From Phycisphaeraceae bacterium (GTDB lineage Bacteria > Planctomycetota > Phycisphaerae > Phycisphaerales > UBA1924), in assembly GCA_019636535.1 (NCBI GenBank), contig JAHBXK010000033.1, positions 1-35,407 on the forward strand: DNA of 35,407 bases. Reading direction: 5' to 3'. The first letter of the stretch is position 1. Each line of letters opens with the position of its first letter. Shown piece by piece: positions 8,239-15,822 of the stretch. The translations under genes and the position numbers were made by a program. Under the pieces are notes generated by a model, which saw only the letters and a program-made list of their open reading frames with translations, did not search any database and was not told the DNA's origin.

Positions 8239-8967
8239 GTGATACGAAACGCGTTGACTCATCCGAAGCGTTTGCCGCTGATTGCGCCGTCGATTCTGTC
8301 GGCGGACTTCGCGAACATGGAGGCTGAGTGCCGGGGAGTTCTTGAAACGGCGGATGGGGCGGGGCGTGCGGACCTGCTGCATCTTGACGTGATGGACGGG
8401 CACTTCGTGCCGAACCTGACGATGGGGCCGGACATGTGCCGGGCGTTGCGGCGGGTGCTGCCGGGCGTGTTTTTGGATGTTCACCTGATGGTGACGGATC
8501 CCGGGTTGTTCGTCGGGCCTTTCGTGGATGCGGGCGCGGATCACCTGACGTTTCATGCGGAGCCGTTTGCGGCGGGGAACGGGGCGTGGCGGACTGAGGA
8601 GGTGGTGCGGCTTGCAGAGCGGATTCGGGAGCAGGGGATTTCGGCGGGGTTGGCGATCAACCCACCGACGGCGATGGACGGGGTGCTGGAGTTGATCGAG
8701 GCGGGGCGGTTTGAGATGGTGCTGGTGATGTCGGTGAACCCTGGGCGGTCGGGGCAGTCGTTTATCGAGAACACGCTGGCAAAGACGAGGTTGATCTCGG
8801 AAGTGCTGGAGCCGACGCAGCGGCTGGAGATGGATGGGGGTATCGGGGAGGGGAACGCCGGGGCGGTGGCGGAGGCCGGGTGCGATGTTCTGGTAGCGTC
8901 GTCGGCGATTTTCGGACGGGCGAGGTCGGAACGGGGCGGCGTGATTCGGCGGCTGCGGGGGGCGTGA
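8239..8967 (+). CDS. rpe: Ribulose-phosphate 3-epimerase
   Basis: A 242-residue TIM-barrel enzyme that interconverts D-ribulose 5-phosphate and D-xylulose 5-phosphate in the pentose phosphate pathway. Signature parts are IAPSILSADFANM at the N-terminus, HLDVMDGHFVPN with metal ligands H48 and D50, DVHLMV with H82, the phosphate-binding VMSVNPGRSGQSF near 163-175, and LEMDGGI with D199. The length is slightly above the usual 220-230 residues because of a small insertion (ADGAGRA) before the first metal motif. The start is a GTG at 8239; an internal start would cut into the first beta strand, so this start is likely. It is cytoplasmic and is followed by a 210-bp gap. Confidence 0.96.
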   Translation: MIRNALTHPKRLPLIAPSILSADFANMEAECRGVLETADGAGRADLLHLDVMDGHFVPNLTMGPDMCRALRRVLPGVFLDVHLMVTDPGLFVGPFVDAGADHLTFHAEPFAAGNGAWRTEEVVRLAERIREQGISAGLAINPPTAMDGVLELIEAGRFEMVLVMSVNPGRSGQSFIENTLAKTRLISEVLEPTQRLEMDGGIGEGNAGAVAEAGCDVLVASSAIFGRARSERGGVIRRLRGA

Positions 8968-9042
8968 TCGGCTCTAAACGATTGTTTATTCGGAACTTGC
9001 GCGGGCTTGGTAGTTTATTAGGACAATGTTTGGGCATTGAGC

Positions 9043-9071
9043 TTGGAGTGCGAGTCCGTTGCCGCTACACT
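9043..9071 (+). promoter_or_regulatory. Candidate promoter before the pseudo-phosphatase/accD cluster
   Basis: TTGGAG (9043-9048) and TACACT (9066-9071) are separated by exactly 17 bp. They lie in the 210-bp gap between rpe and the histidine-phosphatase-fold gene. The matches are three of six and four of six, so support comes mainly from spacing and position. Confidence 0.3.
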
Positions 9072-9177
9072 GGGTGTTCCCAAGCGGGGTGACGGCCGGG
9101 TCGAGTGGCTTGGCGTGCGAAGAAGCAGAACGTCCGCCGGGTTGGTGGGGAGTGAGTTGGTGGGGGCGGGGGGCCGT

Positions 9178-9813
9178 ATGGCCAAGCGCGTGATCCGCAG
9201 AATGCTGCTGATTCGATCGGGACCCACGGAGTGGGACCGGTCTGGTCGCCTGCAGGGGCAAACCGACCTGCCGATGCTGCCTGAGGCGGCGTCGGCGCTC
9301 GCCGAGCGGCTGGCAACGGTGACGGTGGAGGGGATGACGGGTTTGGTCAGCAGCCCGGACGAAGCGTCGATGACGACGGCGGATTTGATGGGCGAGCGGG
9401 CGGGGGTACGCGTGCAGGCGGTGGATGAGTTACGGGAACTCGACCTGGGCCTGTGGGCGGGGTTGCGCGTGGAAGAACTTGAAGAACGGTTTGAGCGGGC
9501 CGGGCGGCAATGGCTCGAGGACCCGGCGGCGGTGTCGGCACCGCAGGGGGAGACGCTGAGCGCGATGGCCGAGCGTGTGCTGCCGGCGTTGGAGCGGGCG
9601 ATCGTGAAGAAGCGGTCGAGCGTCGGGGTGGCGGTCGTGGTGCGTCCGATCGTGCATGCGTACTTGCGTTGCCGATTAGAGCAGTTGGAGACGACGGAGA
9701 TGTGGCGGATCTGCTCGGAGCAGCCGTCGCCGGCGTGGTACGAATTGAATCCGAACGATTCGCGGCTGTCGGTTGCGGCGGGACTTGCGGACCGACGCGT
9801 TCCTGCCGCATGA
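9178..9813 (+). CDS. Histidine-phosphatase-fold protein lacking catalytic histidines
   Basis: A 211-residue protein aligned by motif to the phosphoglycerate mutase/cobalamin phosphatase branch of the histidine phosphatase superfamily. The phosphohistidine motif LxRHGxT appears as LLIRSGPTEW with Ser at residue 14 in place of the nucleophilic His. The following D-x-P-L-x-x-x-G element appears as DLPMLPEA. The SSPxxRAxxTA motif appears as SSPDEASMTTA, losing its Arg. The LxExxxGxxEG element is kept as LRELDLGLWAG. The second catalytic His of VxHG is replaced in VVVRPIVHAYLR. Loss of both histidines and one Arg predicts no phosphatase or mutase activity. The start at 9178 is preceded by G-rich sequence; ATG 9202 is an alternative. 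The gene is 57 bases upstream of accD and probably co-transcribed with it. A regulatory or binding role is inference. Confidence 0.78.
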   Translation: MAKRVIRRMLLIRSGPTEWDRSGRLQGQTDLPMLPEAASALAERLATVTVEGMTGLVSSPDEASMTTADLMGERAGVRVQAVDELRELDLGLWAGLRVEELEERFERAGRQWLEDPAAVSAPQGETLSAMAERVLPALERAIVKKRSSVGVAVVVRPIVHAYLRCRLEQLETTEMWRICSEQPSPAWYELNPNDSRLSVAAGLADRRVPAA

Positions 9814-9870
9814 TGTGCGATTGCGACCGGAGTGAGTCGGGGCGAGGGTCGCCCGAAGGAACAAGGTGAG

Positions 9871-10713
9871 ATGACGCAGACGGCCGCGAAGACCTGGACG
9901 GAGATCAAGAGCCCGCGCAAGAGCGTGATCCCGGAGGGGCTGTGGCTGCGCTGCCCTGCTTGCGCCCAGATGATCTATCGCAAGCAGATGGAGTCGAATC
10001 TGCACGTCTGCCCGGAGTGCACGCATCACTACCGGATCGGCGCATCGGAGCGAGTGAGGCAACTGGTGGACCCCGGCTCCTTCGAGCGGCAGTTTGCCGG
10101 GCTGTGGCCGACGGACCCCTTGGCCTTTCGCGATCTGAAGTCGTACAAGGATCGATTGAGCGCCGAGCAGAAGAAGTCGGGGCAGAGCGATGCGGTGCTG
10201 GCCGGGTCGTGCTTTATCAAGGGTCGGCCCGCGATGCTGTGCGTGCTGGACCTGAGTTTCATGATGGGCTCGATGGGGAGCGTGGTGGGCGAGGTTGTCA
10301 CACGGTCGATCGAGGCGGCGACGGAGCGTCGGGTGCCGGTGATCGTGGTGTCGGGCTCTGGTGGAGCGCGGATGCAGGAGTCCGGCCTGAGTCTGATGCA
10401 GATGGCCAAGACGTCGGCGGCGCTGGCGCGGCTCGACGCTGCGGGCGGGCTGTTCATCAGCGTTCTGACGGACCCGACGACGGGCGGCGTGACGGCGAGT
10501 TTCGCGATGCTGGGTGACGTGATCCTTGCGGAGCCGAAGGCGCTGATCGGTTTCGCCGGCCCGCGTGTGATTCAGCAGACGATCCGGCAGGAATTGCCCG
10601 ACGGCTTCCAGCGGTCGGAGTATCTGCTGAAGGGCGGGATGATCGACCGGGTGGTGCAGCGCTCGGAGTTGCGCTCGGAGATCGCGCGGATCATCGACTA
10701 CTCGGGCACGTGA
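9871..10713 (+). CDS. accD: Acetyl-CoA carboxylase carboxyltransferase subunit beta
   Basis: A 280-residue cytoplasmic AccD. It forms the carboxyltransferase with AccA, moving carboxyl from carboxybiotin to acetyl-CoA to give malonyl-CoA for fatty-acid synthesis. The N-terminal zinc ribbon has C28 and C31 (CPAC), then C47 and C50 (CPEC). The crotonase-fold core follows, with FMMGSMGSVVGEVVTRSIE, SGSGGARMQESGLSLMQM, LTDPTTGGVTASFAMLGD and GFAGPRVIQQTI, and ends in LLKGGMIDRVVQR. The start at 9871 is chosen for AAGGTGAG directly upstream. An open frame reaches back to 9832 but lacks a site. accA is not in the window, so the subunits are encoded separately. Confidence 0.97.
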   Translation: MTQTAAKTWTEIKSPRKSVIPEGLWLRCPACAQMIYRKQMESNLHVCPECTHHYRIGASERVRQLVDPGSFERQFAGLWPTDPLAFRDLKSYKDRLSAEQKKSGQSDAVLAGSCFIKGRPAMLCVLDLSFMMGSMGSVVGEVVTRSIEAATERRVPVIVVSGSGGARMQESGLSLMQMAKTSAALARLDAAGGLFISVLTDPTTGGVTASFAMLGDVILAEPKALIGFAGPRVIQQTIRQELPDGFQRSEYLLKGGMIDRVVQRSELRSEIARIIDYSGT

Positions 10714-10756
10714 TCGCGTAGGGGGCGGAAAGGGGGGACGGTCCAGGGAAGGACGG

Positions 10757-12571
10757 ATGCGGCGATCGGCCCAAGTCTCCACGATTCGGTTGTGGCACCT
10801 GCTGGTCGCTGGGCTGGCGTACGCGCTCCTGACGGCGCTCGCGTTTCCGCCGATCGGGTTCTGGCCGTTGGCGTTCGTGGCGCCCGCGCCGCTGATCTGG
10901 GCGGCGACGCGGCCGGGGCGAGTGTCGCTCTTGGGCGGGATGTTCCTCGCGCTGGGGACGACGCCGCTGTGGGCGTTCACGCACATGTTTCTGTTGAACG
11001 TTGCGCCGGCCGGGTTCCCGCTGTTGTGCGCGTACCTGGCGGCGTATCCGGCGCTGTTTGTCGGTCTTCACCGGCTGCTTCGACGGTTCATCGGCACCGC
11101 CCCGACGGCGCTGACGGCGACGCTGGTGTGGGTGGGGCTGGAGTGGCTGCGGGGCGAGGTGATGCTGACGGGGTATCCGTGGTATCTGGCGGGGCTGCCG
11201 CTGATCGAGTTGCCCGTGCTGGCAGCGCCCGCGGCGTTGTTCGGCGTGTATTTCGTGTCGGCGCTGGTGGTGGCGATGTGCGGAGCGCTAGCGGATGCGG
11301 CGGGGTGGACGGGCCGGCCGCGCACGTCGGGCGGTGTTCAGGCGGCGGCGATCGGCGTGCTGTGGCTGGTGTGCGTGGTGATCGCGAGAGGGGAGGGTGA
11401 AGCGAAGACCGAGCCGCTGCGAATCGCGGTGATCCAGACGAATGTGCCGCAGGACAACAAGATCCAGTGGACGCTGAACGAGAAGATCGTGGACTTTCGA
11501 CGGTTTCTGGAGCTGACGCGACAGGCGGCGATTCGCACCCCGCCGCCGGACCTGATTCTGTGGCCCGAAACGATGTTCCCCGGCGCTGCGCTGAACCCCG
11601 AAGCGCTGGAGGCGCAGCGCGAAGCGCAGACGAGCGGGATCGTGATGCCGTTGGAACAGCCCCTGCTTGCGCCGGACGGGGAAGTGGTGAACTCGCTGCC
11701 GCTCACGGTGTTCGCGGACGAACTGCTGCGGCGTCAGCGAGAACTTGGTGTGCCCATGATCGTCGGGGCGATCGCGATGGACGGGCTTCGGTACGTCGAG
11801 ACCGAACGGGGCGCGATCCGGGTCGATCGTGACCGGCGGTACAACTCGACGTTCGTGGTTTCGGAAGGGCGGGTCGACCCAGCGCGGTACGACAAGATCG
11901 ATCTGACGCCCTTCGGCGAGGTGGTGCCGTACGCGTGGCGGAACCCGGCGCTGCAGCAGCGCTTGCTGGAACTCGGCGCACGGGGGATGTCGTTCGACCT
12001 GAGTTACGGCTCGGGGCCGAAGTTGCTGGGGGTGCCGATCAAGCGTGCCGCCGGGCCGGCGGTGAGCGGATCGGGGTCGGGGGCGGTGGGGGGGACGCTG
12101 AGCGTCGGCGAGGTGTTCGTGGCGACGCCGATCTGCTTCGAGGTGACCAAGCCGCTGACGTGCCGGGCGCTGGCGGTGGGCGTTCCCGGCGCGAGGGCGT
12201 CGTTTTTGATCAACCCGTCGAACGACGGGTGGTTCGCCGATTACCACGGGCGCGAGATTCACCTGCAACTGGCGAGGTGGCGCTGTGTGGAACTGGGCCT
12301 GCCGATGGTTCGGGCGGTGAACACCGGGATTTCGGCGGTGATCGACGGGAGGGGGCGGTTGTTGGTCGTTGGGCCGGCAGGGGCGGAGCATCCGACGAGG
12401 ACGGATGGAGTGTTGACGGCCACTGTGCCGATTGTTCCGGCGGGCGCTACGACGGCGTTTGCGCGCTGGGGCCACGTTCCGATGCTGGTGATGCTCGGGG
12501 CGATGGCGGTGGCGGCGGGGGGGTGGCGGATCGGCGAGCGGAGGCTCAAGCGCCGGGGCCCGATGATCTGA
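10757..12571 (+). CDS. lnt: Apolipoprotein N-acyltransferase
   Basis: A 604-residue inner-membrane enzyme that adds the third acyl chain to the N-terminal Cys of lipoproteins. The first 210 residues hold about six hydrophobic helices, including the family's N-terminal AFPPIGFWPLAFVAPAPLIW. From about 220 comes a carbon-nitrogen hydrolase domain facing the periplasm. The catalytic triad is visible as E271 (LILWPETMFPG), K380 (YDKIDLTPFGEVVPY) and C460 (VATPICFEV), with NPSNDGWF near 486-493. The protein is longer than E. coli Lnt (about 512) owing to insertions around 280-320 and 420-450. AAGGA lies just upstream of the ATG. The many lipoproteins in this window are consistent with a full Lnt pathway. 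It lies 43 bases after accD. Confidence 0.95.
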   Translation: MRRSAQVSTIRLWHLLVAGLAYALLTALAFPPIGFWPLAFVAPAPLIWAATRPGRVSLLGGMFLALGTTPLWAFTHMFLLNVAPAGFPLLCAYLAAYPALFVGLHRLLRRFIGTAPTALTATLVWVGLEWLRGEVMLTGYPWYLAGLPLIELPVLAAPAALFGVYFVSALVVAMCGALADAAGWTGRPRTSGGVQAAAIGVLWLVCVVIARGEGEAKTEPLRIAVIQTNVPQDNKIQWTLNEKIVDFRRFLELTRQAAIRTPPPDLILWPETMFPGAALNPEALEAQREAQTSGIVMPLEQPLLAPDGEVVNSLPLTVFADELLRRQRELGVPMIVGAIAMDGLRYVETERGAIRVDRDRRYNSTFVVSEGRVDPARYDKIDLTPFGEVVPYAWRNPALQQRLLELGARGMSFDLSYGSGPKLLGVPIKRAAGPAVSGSGSGAVGGTLSVGEVFVATPICFEVTKPLTCRALAVGVPGARASFLINPSNDGWFADYHGREIHLQLARWRCVELGLPMVRAVNTGISAVIDGRGRLLVVGPAGAEHPTRTDGVLTATVPIVPAGATTAFARWGHVPMLVMLGAMAVAAGGWRIGERRLKRRGPMI

Positions 12572-12595
12572 CACGGGCTGTGCACGGAGGATGCC

Positions 12596-13762
12596 ATGCG
12601 GAAGATTGGACACGCTACTTGGATTGTGAAGACGCTGGCGCTCGGTGTCACGACAGCGGGGGTCGTGATGCTCGGGTCGTGCGGGTCATCGTCGGGGGGA
12701 GGGAGTAAGACCGCGGCGACGAATCCGCCTGCGCCCGCAACGCGTTTGTCGACCCCCGCGCACGCAGAGCAGCGGCCGACCGCACCGGCAGCCCAGGCCG
12801 CGAACTCGCCGCGCGGCGGAGCGCAGGCGTCGGAAGTTCGGCCGGAGCAGATGCGCGAACGGGCGGTGGACGTGCTGTTGGAGCACGCGCGTTCGAACGT
12901 GCCCGAGCAGCGTGCGAACGCGGTCGAGGCGCTGATTGCCTCGCCCGGGCGGCTGCGGTTGGTGGCGCCGGAAGCGTTGCGCGATCCGAACCCCGGCGTA
13001 CGGGGCGTCGCAGCGCTGGCGGTGGCCAAGGCGAGCGTTTGCACGCTGAAGGAAGACGTGCGTCCGTTGTTGAACGATCCGGTGCCGCAGGTTCGCGCGG
13101 GTGCGATTCTGTCGCTGTGGCGGTGCCGGGAGCGCGTGGATCCGTCGCCGCTGGCGGACATGCTCAAGAGCGATCGGCCCGAGGTGCGTGCGCAGGCGGC
13201 GTTTGTGCTGGGCGAGATGCGGGAGTCGTCGGCGAGGCAGTTGCTGGCGGATTCGGCACGCGACCTGATCAAGCGGGCCTCGCCCGGCGCGCAGCGCCTG
13301 CTGGACCTTCAGATTGCCGAGGCTCGGATCAAACTGGGGGATGAGACGGCGATCACGGACATTCGGTCAGCGCTCTTCCCCGCGCGGAACGACGATCTGG
13401 AGGCGACAGCGCTGGCCGCTCAGATCGCGGGCGAGGTACAGGACCGGTGGTCGATCAACCCGCTGATGTACCTGTGCACGATGAAGGATGATGAGGGTCG
13501 GGCGATGCCTCCGGAAGTGCGGCTGGCGGCGGCGGGGGCGCTTGCGCGGATGGGGGTGCCGCAGGGTGCCGCTACGGCTTCGGGGTTTTTGGGATCGCCG
13601 ATTCCAGTCCATCGGGCGCAGGCTGCAATGGTCCTGGGTTGGAGCCGGCAATCCAACTATCTTCCGAACATCTATCCACTGCTCGACGATCCGGCACCCC
13701 GCGTTCGGATCGCGGCTGCGGCGGCCGTGCTGAACCTGGCTGGTGGGGAGGGGGGGCGGTGA
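12596..13762 (+). CDS. HEAT-repeat lipoprotein
   Basis: A 388-residue lipoprotein. GGAGG lies five bases before the ATG. The signal peptide ends in the lipobox MLGSC with the lipidated Cys at residue 29. A low-complexity linker rich in Ala, Pro and Thr (30-85) follows. Residues about 90-385 form an alpha-solenoid of HEAT/PBS-lyase-type repeats, seen as recurring LLNDPVPQVRAGAILSL, MLKSDRPEVRAQAAFVLGEM and LLDDPAPRVRIAAAAAVLNL. Such solenoids bind other proteins, here on the outer face of the inner membrane or in the outer membrane. The start is 24 bases after lnt, suggesting co-transcription. No specific partner can be named. Confidence 0.88.
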   Translation: MRKIGHATWIVKTLALGVTTAGVVMLGSCGSSSGGGSKTAATNPPAPATRLSTPAHAEQRPTAPAAQAANSPRGGAQASEVRPEQMRERAVDVLLEHARSNVPEQRANAVEALIASPGRLRLVAPEALRDPNPGVRGVAALAVAKASVCTLKEDVRPLLNDPVPQVRAGAILSLWRCRERVDPSPLADMLKSDRPEVRAQAAFVLGEMRESSARQLLADSARDLIKRASPGAQRLLDLQIAEARIKLGDETAITDIRSALFPARNDDLEATALAAQIAGEVQDRWSINPLMYLCTMKDDEGRAMPPEVRLAAAGALARMGVPQGAATASGFLGSPIPVHRAQAAMVLGWSRQSNYLPNIYPLLDDPAPRVRIAAAAAVLNLAGGEGGR

Positions 13763-14270
13763 GCGGATTGGGGTTGATCCGGGTGGCAAAGTCTCCGATG
13801 GGCGGGATTTGCGCGGAATCTTCGACCTTGATGAAGGTTGACAGACGGGCGCGATTTGCGGTATCAATTCGACATTGCGGCCATCGCGTCGGCCGGGGAA
13901 GATGAGGGTGTGTTGCGGGAAAGCCGCGCTGAGAGCGGCTAGCCTTGTGGCCCTTGTCGGCTGAGCAGGCCGATTGGGCAATTGCGGAGGGTGTTCTTGA
14001 GTCTCTCAGCCGTTGAGGCCGTCATGAGATCGGGCGAACCGATCGGTCTTTCGGGCGGATAGAACCGGATGCGGAGCGTCTGGCGCGGGGGAGTACGAAC
14101 GGACGGAGCGGGGAAGCGGGCGGTGCGGAGCACCGGGTTGAAGGTGACGATTGACCCGCCGGGGATCGGCGCGGGATGTTGGCAGACGCGGGCGTGGGTG
14201 GGGCGGGTGAAGTGAGGTTGACCGTCGCGGGCGCCGGAAGCGCTGGGCCACGGATCGCAAGGAGTTGACT
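13763..14270 (+). other. 508-bp gene-free stretch with possible structured leader
   Basis: No convincing gene is seen between the HEAT lipoprotein and the coiled-coil gene. A strong promoter-like element lies at 13838-13867. Downstream are short perfect hairpins: AGCCGC/GCGGCT at 13922-13940, TCGGC/GCCGA at 13957-13973, and GATCGG/CCGATC with a GCGAA loop at 14028-14044. A 20-codon reading frame starts at 13902. No known riboswitch, tmRNA, SRP or RNase P signature is recognised. The stretch may be a long 5' leader or may hold a small RNA. Confidence 0.4.
13838..13867 (+). promoter_or_regulatory. Candidate sigma-70 promoter with consensus -35
   Basis: A perfect TTGACA (13838-13843) is followed after 18 bp by TATCAA (13862-13867). 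It is one of the two perfect TTGACA boxes noted in the window, the other serving the tRNA. Transcription would start near 13875, nearly 400 bases before the coiled-coil gene, leaving a long leader or a separate small RNA. Confidence 0.42.
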
Positions 14271-15131
14271 GTGCACGTCGTGACCAAGATTCTCGTGGTG
14301 TTCTGTGCGATCCTGAGCCTTCTTCTGGCGGCGCTGACGATGGCGTACGCGGCGAACGCGGATGCACTTCGCAAGGCTTACAAGAACGAGCAATCGGCGC
14401 GGATCGCGGCCGAGGTGTCGTCGAAGATGGAAGTGACCCAGGCCGCGGAGCGTCACGCGAAAGACCAGTCCGGGCTGGTCTCGCTGCAGAACGAACTCTC
14501 GAACAAGGAGCAGGCGCTCTCGAACCTTCGGGCGGAGAACTCGCGTCTGAACGCCGAGAACGAGCAGTTGAAGGGGCAGATCGCGGCCGGGCAGAGCCAG
14601 TTTCAGCAGATCACGGCGCTGGGCGAGACGCAGGCGGCGCTGATCCGGCAGTATTCGGAGGAGATCCGCACGCTTCGTGACGACCTGGTGAGCGGCGCGC
14701 AGCGGGAGATCGAACTGGTCGATCGGATCAACGAACTGGAGTCGATCCGCGAGGTTCTGGAGCAGAACCAGCGGGCGCTCCGCGAGCAACTGGAGGAGAG
14801 CCGGTTGGCGCTGCTGCAGGCGCAGCAGGGCGGACTGGCGAACGGCCTTGGTACCGCGGCGATCGTTCGGGAGAACGTCGGCCCGCTGATCCGGGCGCGC
14901 GTCGTCGAGACGTTCAGCAGCCCCACGGGGGACATGGTGGTGATCAGCGAGGGCGCGAACCGGGGCGTCCGCGAGAACACTCGGATGCACATCGTTCGGG
15001 GCAGCCAGTTCATCGGGTCGATCGTGATCACGGCGGTGGAGCCGACCAAGTCGGCCGGGCGGATCGAGTTGCTGAACGACTCAGCGCGGGTTCAGCGCGA
15101 CGATACGGTTCTCTCGCGACTGACGCAGTGA
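14271..15131 (+). CDS. Membrane-anchored coiled-coil protein
   Basis: A 286-residue protein not recognised by name. The GTG at 14271 is chosen because AAGGAG ends six bases upstream; TTG at 14265 would touch that site. Residues about 5-27 form one hydrophobic helix, FCAILSLLLAALTMAYAANA, an uncleaved anchor or signal. From about 35 to 190 the sequence is a long heptad-like coiled coil rich in Glu, Gln, Ala and Leu. From about 205 to 285 comes a compact beta-rich domain with SSPTGDMVVISEGANRGV, MHIVRGSQFIGSIVITAVE and AGRIELLNDSARVQRDDTV. The order membrane helix, coiled coil, beta domain recalls MreC-type or other periplasmic scaffolds, but no specific homology can be claimed. A 72-residue membrane protein follows and may be its partner. 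Confidence 0.8.
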   Translation: MHVVTKILVVFCAILSLLLAALTMAYAANADALRKAYKNEQSARIAAEVSSKMEVTQAAERHAKDQSGLVSLQNELSNKEQALSNLRAENSRLNAENEQLKGQIAAGQSQFQQITALGETQAALIRQYSEEIRTLRDDLVSGAQREIELVDRINELESIREVLEQNQRALREQLEESRLALLQAQQGGLANGLGTAAIVRENVGPLIRARVVETFSSPTGDMVVISEGANRGVRENTRMHIVRGSQFIGSIVITAVEPTKSAGRIELLNDSARVQRDDTVLSRLTQ

Positions 15132-15250
15132 GCGTCTCGGCCGGGGTGATTGGAGAACGACGACGGTGAGTGGAGTGGGAGGGGGCGTGCGAACCTGACG
15201 AGCAATCGCCCGAAGACGGCCGCGAGGCGGCGGGCAGTGAGACACGAGCC

Positions 15251-15469
15251 ATGAATCAGTATGGGATGAGCATGCCGGGCGGCCAGATGCAGCGCACGGC
15301 GAGCATGAACGTGTACACGGGCCTGTTGGCGCTTTCAGTGCTGGCGCTGGTGGCGGCGGTGGGGTACCTGTACGTGCAAGGGTCCAAGATCGCGCCGGAC
15401 GGCCAGCCTTACAAGATTCAGGCGATGGACGATCAGGGTCGGGTGACGAACCTCTCGCTGAAGGACTGA
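15251..15469 (+). CDS. Small single-span membrane protein
   Basis: A 72-residue protein starting at the ATG at 15251. The N-terminus is Met-, Gln- and Gly-rich. Residues about 19-39 form one membrane helix, GLLALSVLALVAAVGYLYVQG. A short polar tail holds DGQPYKIQAMDDQGRVTNL. The codon use is as GC-biased as the neighbours and the gene follows the coiled-coil gene by 119 bases, so I regard it as real. No family is recognised. It may act with the upstream membrane-anchored protein. Confidence 0.65.
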   Translation: MNQYGMSMPGGQMQRTASMNVYTGLLALSVLALVAAVGYLYVQGSKIAPDGQPYKIQAMDDQGRVTNLSLKD

Positions 15470-15532
15470 CGTCAACGCCCGCGTTCTCGGCCTTTCAGAT
15501 TCGCGTGGGTTTCCAGTGTGCGGCGGGCTGCC

Positions 15533-15560
15533 TTGACACCCCCCGTTGGCGCGATACGCT
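15533..15560 (+). promoter_or_regulatory. Promoter for tRNA-Asp
   Basis: A perfect TTGACA (15533-15538) is followed after 16 bp by TACGCT (15555-15560), ending 42 bases before the mature tRNA. The consensus -35 box, the near-ideal spacing and the stable-RNA gene directly downstream support it. The interval 15470-15602 holds nothing else. Confidence 0.55.
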
Positions 15561-15602
15561 TCCCTCCCTTCCCGGCTCGTCGGGAGGTTTGAACAGACGA
15601 TT

Positions 15603-15676
<74 letters not shown>

Positions 15677-15682
15677 CTTGAA

Positions 15683-15717
15683 ACGGCCCCTGCGGTTGCG
15701 GGGGCCGTCTCATTTTT
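15683..15717 (+). terminator. Intrinsic terminator after tRNA-Asp
   Basis: An 8-bp perfect GC-rich stem, ACGGCCCC (15683-15690) with GGGGCCGT (15701-15708), encloses a 10-base loop and is followed by CTCA and five T (15713-15717). This is the clearest intrinsic terminator in the window and fits the end of the tRNA transcript. It may also limit read-through from the opposing patatin operon. Confidence 0.85.
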
Positions 15718-15822
15718 GAGATATGGTCAAACGGATCGATGGAGCGGCGAGCGGTCGGCGTGTGCGACTTGCGGCCGCGAAGGATGCTCAGGCGATCAGC
15801 CCGGGGTCGGCTTCAGCATCGA

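Noticed and set aside
13902..13964. 20-codon reading frame downstream of the 13838 promoter
   Set aside because: Too short to support as a gene; no ribosome site stands out and composition is uninformative.
13939..14367. 142-codon minus-strand frame between the HEAT and coiled-coil genes
   Set aside because: It overlaps the start of the coiled-coil gene and its product is Pro/Arg/Ser-rich without motifs.
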